Below are positions 34,401 through 41,551 of a DNA stretch of 64,000 nt, piece after piece. The notes under the pieces are model-generated. The model saw only the letters and a list, made by a program, of their open reading frames with translations, searched no databases and was not told the origin of the DNA. This stretch comes from Lentzea sp. NBRC 105346 (GTDB taxonomy: Bacteria > Actinomycetota > Actinomycetes > Mycobacteriales > Pseudonocardiaceae), in the NCBI RefSeq assembly GCF_030269605.1, contig NZ_BSTQ01000027.1:1-64000 (forward strand). Reading direction: 5' to 3'. A program made the translations under genes and the position numbers. Positions within the stretch are counted from its first letter, which is position 1, and the number at the start of each line of letters is the position of its first letter.

Positions 34401-35497
34401 TCGCCGAGGCAGGCGAGGCCCAGACCCGCGCGGCCGAGCTCTTCGAGGCGACCGTCCGGGCACCGGGTGTGCTGGTCGCCGCCCTGCCGGATGTCGACGG
34501 TGACCTTTCCACTGTGCGCCAGGCGATCGCGGACGCGGGCGACCGGCGCGGCGCCGGCGAGGCCACGGTCATCAGCAAGCTGCAGGCGTTGCAGACGTCG
34601 CTCGCGGGCAGTCACGACATCGCGGCCGAGCAGCACGCGGGCCTGCTGACCGTCACGGTCACCGGCGAGGAGGGCGCTCGTCCCGTCGCGGTCGCCGCGC
34701 GTCAGGTCACGTCGAAACTGGCGGAACAGCGCGGGTTCCTGGACGAGCAGTACCAGAGCATCTTCGCCGACTACCTGATCCGCGACCTGGCCGAGTGGCT
34801 GCGCAACCAGATCACCGTCGCCGAGGACCTGACCAAACGGATGAACGAGGTGCTGTCCCAGGCGCGATCGAGCCAGGGCGTGCACGTCAAGCTGTCGTGG
34901 AAGTCCTCTTCGGCTCTGGACGACGAGACGCGACAAGCGCTTGCGCTGGTGCGCCTGCCGTTCGGCGAACGCACGCCGGAGCAGGACGCGACGCTGCGCC
35001 GCGTGTTCACCGAACGCATCGAGGCCGAGCGCGACACTTTTTCGGGCGGTTATGCGGAAATCCTGTCGCGCGCACTGGACTACCGCACGTGGCACCAGTT
35101 CACGGTGACCGTCGCGGACACCGGCCCGGACGGCAACCCGCGCGAACGCCGCCTGCGCCAGCTGTCCTCCGGCGAGACGCGCCTGATCTCCTACGTCACG
35201 CTGTTCGCGGCCGCGGCGTCGTTCTACGACGCGGTGTCGCACGAGTTCGACCCGCTGCGCCTGGTGCTGCTGGACGAGGCGTTCGAGCGGCTCGACGACC
35301 CGACCATCGCGCGCATGCTGGGTCTGCTGGTCGACCTGGACATGGACTGGGTGATCACCTGGCCGTCGGGCTGGGGCGTGTCGGACAAGATCCCGCGCAT
35401 GCACATCTACGACGTGCTGCGCCCCAAGAACGGCCGCGGCGTAGCGTGCACGCAGACGACGTGGGACGGCGCCGCTCTGGACCGGATCGACCCGTGA
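31466..35497 (+). CDS. jetC: Wadjet type II JetC SMC-like ATPase (TIGR02680)
   Basis: This 1343-residue SMC/MukB-like motor is predicted to extrude DNA loops and recognise small circular plasmids. Walker A is FQGTNGSGKSRTLELLLPL near residue 35. Long coiled coils flank a central hinge at roughly residues 610-740. The signature motif is LRQLSSGETRLISYV, and Walker B is LRLVLLDEAFERLDDP. Between residues 643 and 662 the protein carries the stretch VDEGSLHPLEVDEGSPHPRS, encoded by a perfect 57-bp DNA palindrome that looks inserted in frame. Apart from that, the length and motifs are normal for the family. ATGA and GTGA overlaps join it to jetB and jetD. Confidence 0.93.
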   Translation: MSRWRLHRGGIVNIWQYTEQTFDFSGGRAIFQGTNGSGKSRTLELLLPLCLDGDLRQLGSKGFDTVSIRRLMLDDYDGGPNRIGYAWVELRRGDDEYLTCGLGVKASKTSQAITDSWRFVTSMRVGHDLQLAGPDRVPLGPAQLRDLVGADCVFEDAAFRAKIAETVYGVPAARYGDLLHLQRTLRNPDVGLKVLEGQLEQILSDALPPLDQAMIEQLATSFDDLESIRENITRLSSADSALSTFLKTYSDYAFGGLRSSAEKLDGAEKAVTRLQREQAKLTAQLEQTRAERMASEEALTNLETGEQQAEETIAALKELPAFRDLQDLKTRENLVAEKRSSAIAALEMAAKQRAQEDAAVEGVLRLLRRLAEDLGSAAELSDPLRQHLRAAGMDDSLAPSVPQVPDASATVVTASVRAKPDPEAEPLPIERRVPPAAATEDVVNALGKASDATTSIASLARQRGALALTLHQQALELDAQQLSVEALRQKARDSQLAATEATALRNQEVQELTDLTATWLSRVETWCSAGPLADERPAQDFELPSVIDPAGARTLTGMAREWTGPLVQAARDAAHEFSTRRGELRTRIDELDAELAGLRSGAEQASGAQFYRLVDFQSSLTDAERAGLEASLQASGLLNASIVVDEGSLHPLEVDEGSPHPRSSGVWATVREAVEGRSLADVLVPAVEGSSVPEELVAQLLRAVALDDDNALVQSVDGTWRAGVLTGAGTKPAAEFIGAGAREAARQRRIAELEEELARLRDELGAAEEELAQAHERVGAWEAHLAEFPGDGELIAKHSRVQAAEESAERAQLRTQELRTELDSASARLEAAQSELTRQAGDAGLPAESEGLRHAQQAAAEAQRTADRLGDAMQRRCQGTISDLTDAAHRYHEAVQDRETAEADADARCVDYAAQAGTLAELTDAIGGEAREIAGQLTSLESQRKQMRTDLKTVREQVSAAREQAAKLEALLETNSEQVAEAGEAQTRAAELFEATVRAPGVLVAALPDVDGDLSTVRQAIADAGDRRGAGEATVISKLQALQTSLAGSHDIAAEQHAGLLTVTVTGEEGARPVAVAARQVTSKLAEQRGFLDEQYQSIFADYLIRDLAEWLRNQITVAEDLTKRMNEVLSQARSSQGVHVKLSWKSSSALDDETRQALALVRLPFGERTPEQDATLRRVFTERIEAERDTFSGGYAEILSRALDYRTWHQFTVTVADTGPDGNPRERRLRQLSSGETRLISYVTLFAAAASFYDAVSHEFDPLRLVLLDEAFERLDDPTIARMLGLLVDLDMDWVITWPSGWGVSDKIPRMHIYDVLRPKNGRGVACTQTTWDGAALDRIDP
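33394..33450. repeat. Perfect 57-bp palindrome inside jetC
   Basis: The arms 33394-33419 and 33425-33450 are exact reverse complements over 26 bp, with a 5-base TTGAG loop. The arm reads CGTGGATGAGGGGAGCCTTC and continues ATCCAC. The 57-bp length is a multiple of three, so the reading frame is kept. The words TGAGGGGAGC and AGCCTTCAT recur in the intergenic palindromic cluster near 49366-49430, which indicates a dispersed repeat family. Confidence 0.95.
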
Positions 35498-36561
35498 CCC
35501 CCGACCGCCCCGAGCTGGCCGAGCTGTGGCGCCTGGCCAGGGAGACGATCGAGGCGGGCGGCCGTTCGGCGTTCAGCATCCGCGTTCCCGACGCCGCCAC
35601 GGCCGACGCCCTGGCCGAGGTGCTGCGCAAGCCGATCGACCATCCGGCCCGCCGCCAGATCTCGTTGGCCCGCCTGGACGAACACCTCCGCGCCGCCGGC
35701 ACGACCCTGGTCGAGGTGCTGGAACGCGTGCACGGCCGCCCGATCGGGATGCAGGCCGCTGCGGAAGCGCCGACGGCCGACGCCGTGCTGCGGTACGCGC
35801 TGCGCGAGCACGGTCTCGCCTCCGCGCCTTGGGCCGCCACGTGGATCGAGCAGGTCCGCCGCTACGGCAAGATCCCCCAGCCCGTACTGCCCTTGCTGGC
35901 CGCGCAGGCCGCGTCCGTGTTGAGCCGCATGACGTTGAGCGGCATACCTCGCCGTTGGGTGTCGCGGCATGCGTTGGCCGGCAACGACTTGGACGACGGC
36001 CGCCCGCTGGCGCGCATCGTCCTGCGCGCCGCCGCGCTCGCGCACGGCGTGGACGTGCCGCGCGATCCTCGTGGTTTGTGGGAACGCTGCGGCGTGGTGC
36101 TCGATTCTTGGTCCGACCCGGTGCTCACGTCGGCGGGCTACCTGAAACTGACTGACGCTGTCGAGTTCTCAGAGATCACGGTGTGCCGGAGCGCGCGGTT
36201 GCTGGAGTCCGGTTTTCCCGGGCCGCTGCTGGTGCTCGACCGCGGCGTCACCGCTCCCGCCCGGCACCACCTCGCGCGGCTGGCCGACGCGGGCACCCGC
36301 ATCCGTTGTCACGGCGACTTCACGCCCGACGGCGTGCGGCTGGTCAACGACGTGCTGGCGTGGACGGGCGGTTCGGCTTGGCGCATGACGGCGTCCGACT
36401 ACCGCGACGCTGTCGCCATGTTGATCACGCAGGGCGTGGACCTGCCGACTCTCACCACGCAGCCGCCCGCAGCCTCATGGGATCCCGATCTGGCCGAGAC
36501 GATGGCCACCACGGGGTTGCAGGTGACCGAGGAACACCTGCTGCCCCAACTGGTTTCGTAG
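35494..36561 (+). CDS. jetD: Wadjet type II JetD (TIGR02679/DUF2399), Toprim-like, apparently degenerate
   Basis: This 355-residue final Jet protein is the position of the Toprim-related nuclease that cuts trapped plasmids. The C-terminal DUF2399 region is recognisable in TVCRSARLLESG, GPLLVLDRGVTAPARHHLARL and HGDFTPDGVRLVNDV. As I recall the family, these blocks normally read CENP, CTEGQP and HGDFDWxG. Here the first Glu is Arg, EGQP is DRGV, and the second Asp of HGDFD is Thr. The protein also appears about 50 residues short. It may thus be catalytically inactive. I chose GTG 35494, overlapping the jetC stop as GTGA; the frame upstream is jetC shadow. Confidence 0.85.
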   Translation: MTPDRPELAELWRLARETIEAGGRSAFSIRVPDAATADALAEVLRKPIDHPARRQISLARLDEHLRAAGTTLVEVLERVHGRPIGMQAAAEAPTADAVLRYALREHGLASAPWAATWIEQVRRYGKIPQPVLPLLAAQAASVLSRMTLSGIPRRWVSRHALAGNDLDDGRPLARIVLRAAALAHGVDVPRDPRGLWERCGVVLDSWSDPVLTSAGYLKLTDAVEFSEITVCRSARLLESGFPGPLLVLDRGVTAPARHHLARLADAGTRIRCHGDFTPDGVRLVNDVLAWTGGSAWRMTASDYRDAVAMLITQGVDLPTLTTQPPAASWDPDLAETMATTGLQVTEEHLLPQLVS

Positions 36562-36564
36562 CTG

Positions 36565-37029
36565 TCAGTCCTGCGCGAACCGCCGCGCCTCCCACCGGCC
36601 GTGCCCCTCGAGCAGCTTGCGGCCGATCCGCTTGAGGTCCGCGATGTCCCGCTCGCTCAGCAGAGCGGTGAACTCCTCCGCCAATGACTCGCGGTACACC
36701 CGCCCGGTCGTCTCCGCGACCATCGACTCACCGAGGTCGGTGAGCACGGCATAGACGAGCCGCCGGTTGTCCGGCGGCTGCTCGCGCACCACCCAGCCGC
36801 GCTTGACCAGCCGTTCCACCAGCCGCGTCACGCCGGACGGGGAGATCGCGAGCAGCTCGGCCAGCTCGAGCATGCGCAGCCGGCCCTCGTGCATCCGCAA
36901 CCGGTACAACGCCGAGTGCTCCAGCAGCGAACAGCCCGCGACGGACTCCATGCGCTGGTCGAGCGCCTCGCTGACCGCCTCCACGCCCTGCTGCGCGTAC
37001 AGCCACGCGTAGATCGCCTCCGAGTTCAC
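36565..37029 (-). CDS. MarR-family transcriptional regulator
   Basis: This 154-residue winged-helix protein has LLEHSALYRLRMHEGRLRML leading into the recognition region LLAISPSGVTRLVERLVKRG, with the wing VVREQPPDNRRLVYAVLTDL. This is the MarR layout; the ligand is unknown. It starts at GTG 37029 (a TAGGCT element lies seven bases upstream, compatible with a leaderless mRNA). It is divergent from the NmrA-like oxidoreductase gene across 49 bp, so it probably controls that gene. Its stop lies three bases from the jetD stop, with no room for a terminator. Confidence 0.88.
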   Translation of the reverse strand: MNSEAIYAWLYAQQGVEAVSEALDQRMESVAGCSLLEHSALYRLRMHEGRLRMLELAELLAISPSGVTRLVERLVKRGWVVREQPPDNRRLVYAVLTDLGESMVAETTGRVYRESLAEEFTALLSERDIADLKRIGRKLLEGHGRWEARRFAQD

Positions 37030-37051
37030 GGACGGCAGCCTATCAACAGAC

Positions 37052-37078
37052 TTGACACCGGTATATTTTCATCGTCAA
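37052..37078. promoter_or_regulatory. Probable MarR operator and promoter between divergent genes
   Basis: TTGAC at 37052-37056 and GTCAA at 37074-37078 are inverted around a TATATT hexamer at 37062-37067. The TATATT can be the -10 of the oxidoreductase gene, whose ATG follows at 37079, so a MarR dimer on the inverted repeat would cover the promoter. The arms are short, so this is tentative. Confidence 0.4.
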
Positions 37079-37864
37079 ATGTTGCTCGTGAAAATCACCG
37101 TAACCGGCGCCACCGGCGCCCAGGGCGGCGCCGTCGCCCGCGTCGCCGCCCAACACGGCCACGAAGTGAGCCGCATGACCCGCAACCCGAAGGGACCGCA
37201 GGACGTCTACGGCGACTTCGACCGACCCGAGACACTCGGGCCCGCATTCGCCCAAGCCGACGCGGTCTTCCTCGTCACGACGCCGTTCGGCGCGAACTGC
37301 GAGATCGAGACACAGCGCGGCATCGCCGCCGTCGACGCCGCGAAACACGCGCACGTCGTGTTCACCTCGGCCACCAACGCCGACCGCGGCACCGGCATCC
37401 CGCACTTCGACAGCAAGCAGAAGATCGAACGCCACCTTCAACAAACCCATCCACAGTGGACGGTTCTCGGGCCGGCCGCGTTCATGGACGACAAGCCGAG
37501 CCTGCGGCTGCCGATCCCGCCGGACCTCAAGCTGCACCTCATCGCGGTCGACGACATCGCCGCGATGGCCGTGCTGGCCATGGAGAACCCCGAGCGGTTC
37601 CACAACAAGCGCATCGACATCGCGGGCGACCTGCTCACCGGCCCCGAGATGGCCGAGATCCTCGGCACCGAGTTCCAGGAAGCCTCACTCGAAGAAGCCG
37701 AGCGCTACTCCCACGACCTCGCCGCGATGTTCCGCTACTTCACCGAGGTCGGCCTGGAGGTGGACATCGAAGCACTGAAAACCGACTATCCCGAGATCGC
37801 CTGGCACACCTACGCGGACTGGGTCAGCCGATCCCGGACTCCAGCAGGTCGCACACCTCGTTGA
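37079..37864 (+). CDS. NmrA-like NAD(P)-binding oxidoreductase
   Basis: This 261-residue atypical short-chain dehydrogenase has the N-terminal dinucleotide loop ITVTGATGAQGGAV, followed by a cofactor Arg in SRMTRNPKG, and VVFTSATNADRGTG in the active-site strand. There is no YxxxK, as in NmrA/HSCARG-like redox sensors and quinone oxidoreductase-related proteins. I chose ATG 37079; GTG 37088 is also possible. Divergent from the MarR gene, it probably responds to the same signal. The last 41 bases overlap the convergent TetR gene. Confidence 0.82.
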   Translation: MLLVKITVTGATGAQGGAVARVAAQHGHEVSRMTRNPKGPQDVYGDFDRPETLGPAFAQADAVFLVTTPFGANCEIETQRGIAAVDAAKHAHVVFTSATNADRGTGIPHFDSKQKIERHLQQTHPQWTVLGPAAFMDDKPSLRLPIPPDLKLHLIAVDDIAAMAVLAMENPERFHNKRIDIAGDLLTGPEMAEILGTEFQEASLEEAERYSHDLAAMFRYFTEVGLEVDIEALKTDYPEIAWHTYADWVSRSRTPAGRTPR

Positions 37865-38411
37865 TGTTCCGCACCTGCACCGGACAGAGCTCGTCGACGC
37901 TCATACCGCCGGCCAGCGCCCGCATCGCCGACGCGTACAGCTGGCGGATCGCCGTCGACACCGCACCGGCTACGACCGCGGCGCGAATCGGACCGTAGTC
38001 GGCGACCAGTTCGGCGGCCATGACGTCCTGCGCTTCCTCGTTCATCTCGCGGGCTCGCGCCAGCAGCGCGGGGCTGTCCCACACGACCTGCCAGAAGTGG
38101 TGCAGGCCCTCCCGCACACCGCTGTACGGGTGGCGCTCCTCGACCAGCTCCAGCAGCGTCGATCGCAACGCGGGCACGAGCGGGCGCCGCCGCGCCAGCT
38201 CGACCAGCAGCTCCTGCAGCGCCGCCTGGCGGTCGAAGAACAGGTCCTCCTTGCGGGGGAAGTAGTTGAAGACCGTCATCTTCGAGACGTTGGCCGCCGA
38301 AGCGATCTCGGCGACGGTGACGTTGTCGAAGCCGCGCTCGATGAACATCGCGGTCGCCACCCCCGAGATCAGCTCGCGCGTCGCCCGCTTCTTGTCCTCC
38401 CGCAGACCCAT
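37824..38411 (-). CDS. TetR-family transcriptional regulator
   Basis: This 195-residue repressor has the N-terminal helix-turn-helix TVAEIASAANVSKMTVFNYF, followed by RKEDLFFDRQ, which is the classical TetR pattern. The C-terminal ligand domain is not specific to a known group. It is divergent from the FAD monooxygenase gene across 80 bp that contain three contiguous near-identical 17-bp units, its probable binding sites. Control of the monooxygenase, and perhaps induction by its substrate, is inferred. Confidence 0.9.
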   Translation of the reverse strand: MGLREDKKRATRELISGVATAMFIERGFDNVTVAEIASAANVSKMTVFNYFPRKEDLFFDRQAALQELLVELARRRPLVPALRSTLLELVEERHPYSGVREGLHHFWQVVWDSPALLARAREMNEEAQDVMAAELVADYGPIRAAVVAGAVSTAIRQLYASAMRALAGGMSVDELCPVQVRNINEVCDLLESGIG

Positions 38412-38424
38412 GCCGGGATCTTAT

Positions 38425-38474
38425 ACCGAGATGAAAGATAGACCGAGCTAAAAGATTGACTCAGTACAAGATTG
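38425..38474. promoter_or_regulatory. Three tandem operator-like repeats
   Basis: ACCGAGATGAAAGATAG (38425-38441), ACCGAGCTAAAAGATTG (38442-38458) and ACTCAGTACAAGATTG (38459-38474) stand head to tail without gaps between the divergent TetR and monooxygenase genes. A spacing of 16-17 bp repeated three times points to cooperative binding of the TetR protein. The region also must contain both promoters. Confidence 0.6.
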
Positions 38475-38491
38475 TCCGGCATGGTGGAGCC

Positions 38492-39913
38492 ATGGACTAC
38501 GAAGTGGTGATCGCGGGGGCGGGTCCGGTCGGCCTTCTGCTGGCGTGTGAGCTGCGGCTGCACGGCGTGCGGGTGGTCGTCCTCGAGCGGCTCACCGCAC
38601 CGAGCAACATCATCAAGGCGGGCGCGATCAGCGGCCGCACCGCCGCGTCGCTGGACCGGCGCGGGCTGACCGAGGAGATCTCCAAGGTGGCGGCCGCCGC
38701 GGCGGGCACCCTGCATGCCAACGTGAAGGCGTTGTTCAGCAACGGAAAGGTGCTCGGAGGTCACTTCGCCGGGATCTTCAAACTGACCGGCATGGGCGGG
38801 CCGGCCATGATGATCGGGCAGCCGGACCTCGAACGGATCCTTGCCGCGCGGGCCGCCGAGCTCGGCGTCGAAGTCCGGCGCGGCCACGAGGTGACCGTGC
38901 TCGAGCAGGACGACGACGGCGTCACGGTCGACGGGATCCGCGCGCGGTACCTGGTCGGCTGCGACGGTGGCCGGAGCAGCGTGCGCAAGCTCGCGGGCTT
39001 CGACTTCCCCGGCACGGGACCGACGATCACCGGCCACCAGGCGATGGTCGAACTGGCCGACCCGGAGAAGCTGAACCTCGGCTGGCACCGCACTCCGGTC
39101 GGGATGTACGCCTTCGGCCCGACACCCGGCCGGATCCTCACCGTCGAGTTCGACGGCCCGCCGGAGAACCGCGAGGTGACGCTGGAGGAGCTGCAGGCGA
39201 GCTTGCGGCACGTCAGCGGCACCGACGTGACGATCACGAAGGTGCACACCGCCACCCGCTGGACGGACAACGCGCGGCAGGTCACGACCTACCGAATCGG
39301 CCGCGTACTGCTCGCGGGCGACGCGGCGCACATCCACTCGCCGTTCGGCGGACAGGGCCTCAACACCGGCCTGCAGGACGCGATGAACCTGGGGTGGAAG
39401 CTCGCCGCCGCACTGCGCGGCCGCGACGACCTGCTCGACACCTACACCGCCGAACGGCACCCGGTCGGCGAGGTCGTCGTCGACAACACGAGGGCTCAGG
39501 TCGCACTGTTGCGGCCGGACGAGCAGACCACCGCGTTGCGTGAGCTGTTCAGCGAGTTGCTCGACATTCCGGAGGTCAACGAGCGGATCTCCGCGATGAT
39601 GCAGGCCACCGACATCCGGTACGACGTCGGCTGCGACCACCCGCTCGCCGGGCGGTTCGTGCCCGACCTGAAGCTCGGCGAGCAGCGGCTGGCGGAGCTG
39701 CTGCGCGACGGCACGCCGGTGTTCCTCGACGTCACCGACGACGAGGAACTGCGCAAGGCGGCAGGGCACATCAGGGTCGTCACCGCCGAATGTCCTGAGT
39801 GGACCGAGCCGGTGCTGGTGCGGCCGGACGGTTACGCGGCCTGGGTGGGTGCCGCGGCGGAAGGCCTGCGGGACAGCGTCGAGCGCTGGTTCACGCCCAC
39901 AGCAGCCGCGTGA
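38492..39913 (+). CDS. FAD-dependent aromatic monooxygenase, Rox-like
   Basis: This 473-residue class A flavoprotein monooxygenase has the dinucleotide fold in VVIAGAGPVGLLLACELRLH, the second FAD/NADPH block YLVGCDGGRSSVRKLAGFDF, and the GD motif RVLLAGDAAHIHSPFGGQGL. Length and N-terminal ELRLHGV resemble rifampicin monooxygenases (Rox) and PheA/TfdB-type hydroxylases. The region after residue 60 differs enough that the substrate is open. I chose ATG 38492 behind GGTGGAG. The divergent TetR gene and tandem operators fit an inducible detoxification module. Confidence 0.85.
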   Translation: MDYEVVIAGAGPVGLLLACELRLHGVRVVVLERLTAPSNIIKAGAISGRTAASLDRRGLTEEISKVAAAAAGTLHANVKALFSNGKVLGGHFAGIFKLTGMGGPAMMIGQPDLERILAARAAELGVEVRRGHEVTVLEQDDDGVTVDGIRARYLVGCDGGRSSVRKLAGFDFPGTGPTITGHQAMVELADPEKLNLGWHRTPVGMYAFGPTPGRILTVEFDGPPENREVTLEELQASLRHVSGTDVTITKVHTATRWTDNARQVTTYRIGRVLLAGDAAHIHSPFGGQGLNTGLQDAMNLGWKLAAALRGRDDLLDTYTAERHPVGEVVVDNTRAQVALLRPDEQTTALRELFSELLDIPEVNERISAMMQATDIRYDVGCDHPLAGRFVPDLKLGEQRLAELLRDGTPVFLDVTDDEELRKAAGHIRVVTAECPEWTEPVLVRPDGYAAWVGAAAEGLRDSVERWFTPTAAA

Positions 39914-40667
39914 GCCGGCGCACGCCCGCGTGATCCAGTACGGACGGGCTGCCGCCGTAGGCACTCGGCGGCAGCCCGTACAACGCGGTGAACCGGTGTG
40001 AGAAGTGGCTGACGTCGGCGAACCCGCACTGCCTCGCCACCGCCTCGACGGTGAGGTCGGTGCGGGTCAGCAACGTCTCGGCCCGCGAGCAGCGGACCCG
40101 TTCCAGTGCGGCGGCGACGCTGACCCCGAACTCCGCCTGGAAGAGCCGGTTCAGGTAGCCACGGGTGACCGAGGCCGCCGACGCCAGATCGTGCACGCTG
40201 ATCCGCGGTAACGGCAGGTCCGCCCACACTGCCCGCAGGAACAAGACCACCGCGCGCAGCGTGCCCGTCACCGGTTCCTCGACGGGGTCGGCGAGCACGA
40301 CGGAGACGAGGTAGCGCAGGGTCTCGTCGACGGCGAACCCGGCCAGCAGGTACGCGCACAGCCCGCCCACCGGGTTGTCGCCGGTCATCCGCATGAACCG
40401 CGGGCCGTCGACCGGGCTGCCGACGAACGATGGTCCGAAGTGGACGTACCCGTGCCGGGACGGGTGTACCGGATCCCAGTCGAAGCCGTGCTCGAACCCC
40501 GGTGGGATCAGCAGCAGCTCCCCCGGTGTCAGGAAGAACGTCTCGGCGCGCGTCACCAGCGAAGCCCGGCCACGCAGCATCCAGACGAACTCGTAGTCGT
40601 CGATGACGCGCAACGGCATGCGCGCACCCGCCGGGTAGTCCGCGACCGCTGGTGTACATCCAGACAA
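39891..40667 (-). CDS. AraC-family transcriptional regulator
   Basis: This 258-residue protein has an N-terminal cupin (DYEFVWMLRGRASLVTRAET, LTPGELLLIPPGFEHGFDWD) and a C-terminal double helix-turn-helix (VHDLASAASVTRGYLNRLFQ and VEAVARQCGFADVSHFSHRF). The cupin should bind a small molecule, perhaps a sugar. The start is TTG 40667: GGAGAGG lies seven bases before it, and the cupin needs the ADYPAGA segment that a later ATG (40619) would lose. It is divergent from the dioxygenase gene, its likely target. The 3' end overlaps the monooxygenase gene by 23 bases. Confidence 0.87.
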   Translation of the reverse strand: MSGCTPAVADYPAGARMPLRVIDDYEFVWMLRGRASLVTRAETFFLTPGELLLIPPGFEHGFDWDPVHPSRHGYVHFGPSFVGSPVDGPRFMRMTGDNPVGGLCAYLLAGFAVDETLRYLVSVVLADPVEEPVTGTLRAVVLFLRAVWADLPLPRISVHDLASAASVTRGYLNRLFQAEFGVSVAAALERVRCSRAETLLTRTDLTVEAVARQCGFADVSHFSHRFTALYGLPPSAYGGSPSVLDHAGVRRLTRLLWA

Positions 40668-40723
40668 AGATTAGCCTCTCCAACACATGGTGCCAGCCAA
40701 GTCGAACACCTGAGTATGCACAT

Positions 40724-41551
40724 GTGAGCAACTACGCGCAGGACGGCTTCATGGTCGTCGACAACGTGCTGTCCCCCGGCCTGCTTGCCGAGGTGCGGGC
40801 CGAGGCGACCTCGATCTGCCGTGGTGACCGCGGCGCGATCGAAGGTGTCGAGCTCGCTGGCCCGGTCCAATCCGACACAGCCGTGCTCCGCAAGTACTTG
40901 TGCGTCCACTTCCCGCACAAGATCTCGAAGCTGCTGTACGACGTCGCGGTCCTGCCGAAGATCGCGGGCGTGCTGACCGGCGTGATCGGGCCGAACGTCA
41001 AGATGATGCAGTCGATGTTGTTCATCAAGGCCGAGGGCAAGCCCGGCCAGGCGTGGCACCAGGACGAGACGCACATCCCGACGCGCGACCAGTCCCTGAC
41101 CGCCGTGTGGATCGCGCTCGACGACGCGACGGTCGAGAACGGCTGCCTCTGGGTGCTGCCCGGCTCACACCGGCGGAAGTTCCTCTACCCGGACCGCGAA
41201 CAGCACGATGCCCGGTTCGACTGCACCAAGGAAGCCCACGGGTTCACCGACGAGGACGCGATTCCCGTTGAGCTCGAAGCGGGATCGGCGCTCGTGTTCG
41301 ACGGGCACCTGCTGCACCGGTCGTTGCCCAACACCGGCAAGCACGGCATGCGCCGCGCCTACGTCACGCACTACATGAGCGCGGACTCACTGCTGCCCTG
41401 GTTCCCGCCCGGTCCCGGCGACAGCATGGGCACCGTCGACCACCGCGACATCGTCATGGTCGCCGGCGAGGATCCGTACGCCTTCAAGGGAATCACCGAC
41501 GTCATGCGCCCGCACGTCCGCCCGGCCGGTGAAGGTGGTTGCGTGCGTTAG
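40724..41551 (+). CDS. phytanoyl-CoA dioxygenase family oxygenase
   Basis: This 275-residue Fe(II)/2-oxoglutarate oxygenase has the first His and the Asp in AWHQDETHIPTRD (about residues 110-115), the distal His probably in FDGHLLHRSLPN, and the 2-oxoglutarate Arg in GMRRAYVTHYMS. The substrate is unknown; members of this group beside AraC regulators often act on small natural compounds. I chose GTG 40724, where family sequence (VSNYAQDGFMVVDNV) begins; the frame upstream runs into the promoter. It is divergent from the AraC gene and overlaps nudC by four bases at the 3' end. Confidence 0.85.
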   Translation: MSNYAQDGFMVVDNVLSPGLLAEVRAEATSICRGDRGAIEGVELAGPVQSDTAVLRKYLCVHFPHKISKLLYDVAVLPKIAGVLTGVIGPNVKMMQSMLFIKAEGKPGQAWHQDETHIPTRDQSLTAVWIALDDATVENGCLWVLPGSHRRKFLYPDREQHDARFDCTKEAHGFTDEDAIPVELEAGSALVFDGHLLHRSLPNTGKHGMRRAYVTHYMSADSLLPWFPPGPGDSMGTVDHRDIVMVAGEDPYAFKGITDVMRPHVRPAGEGGCVR

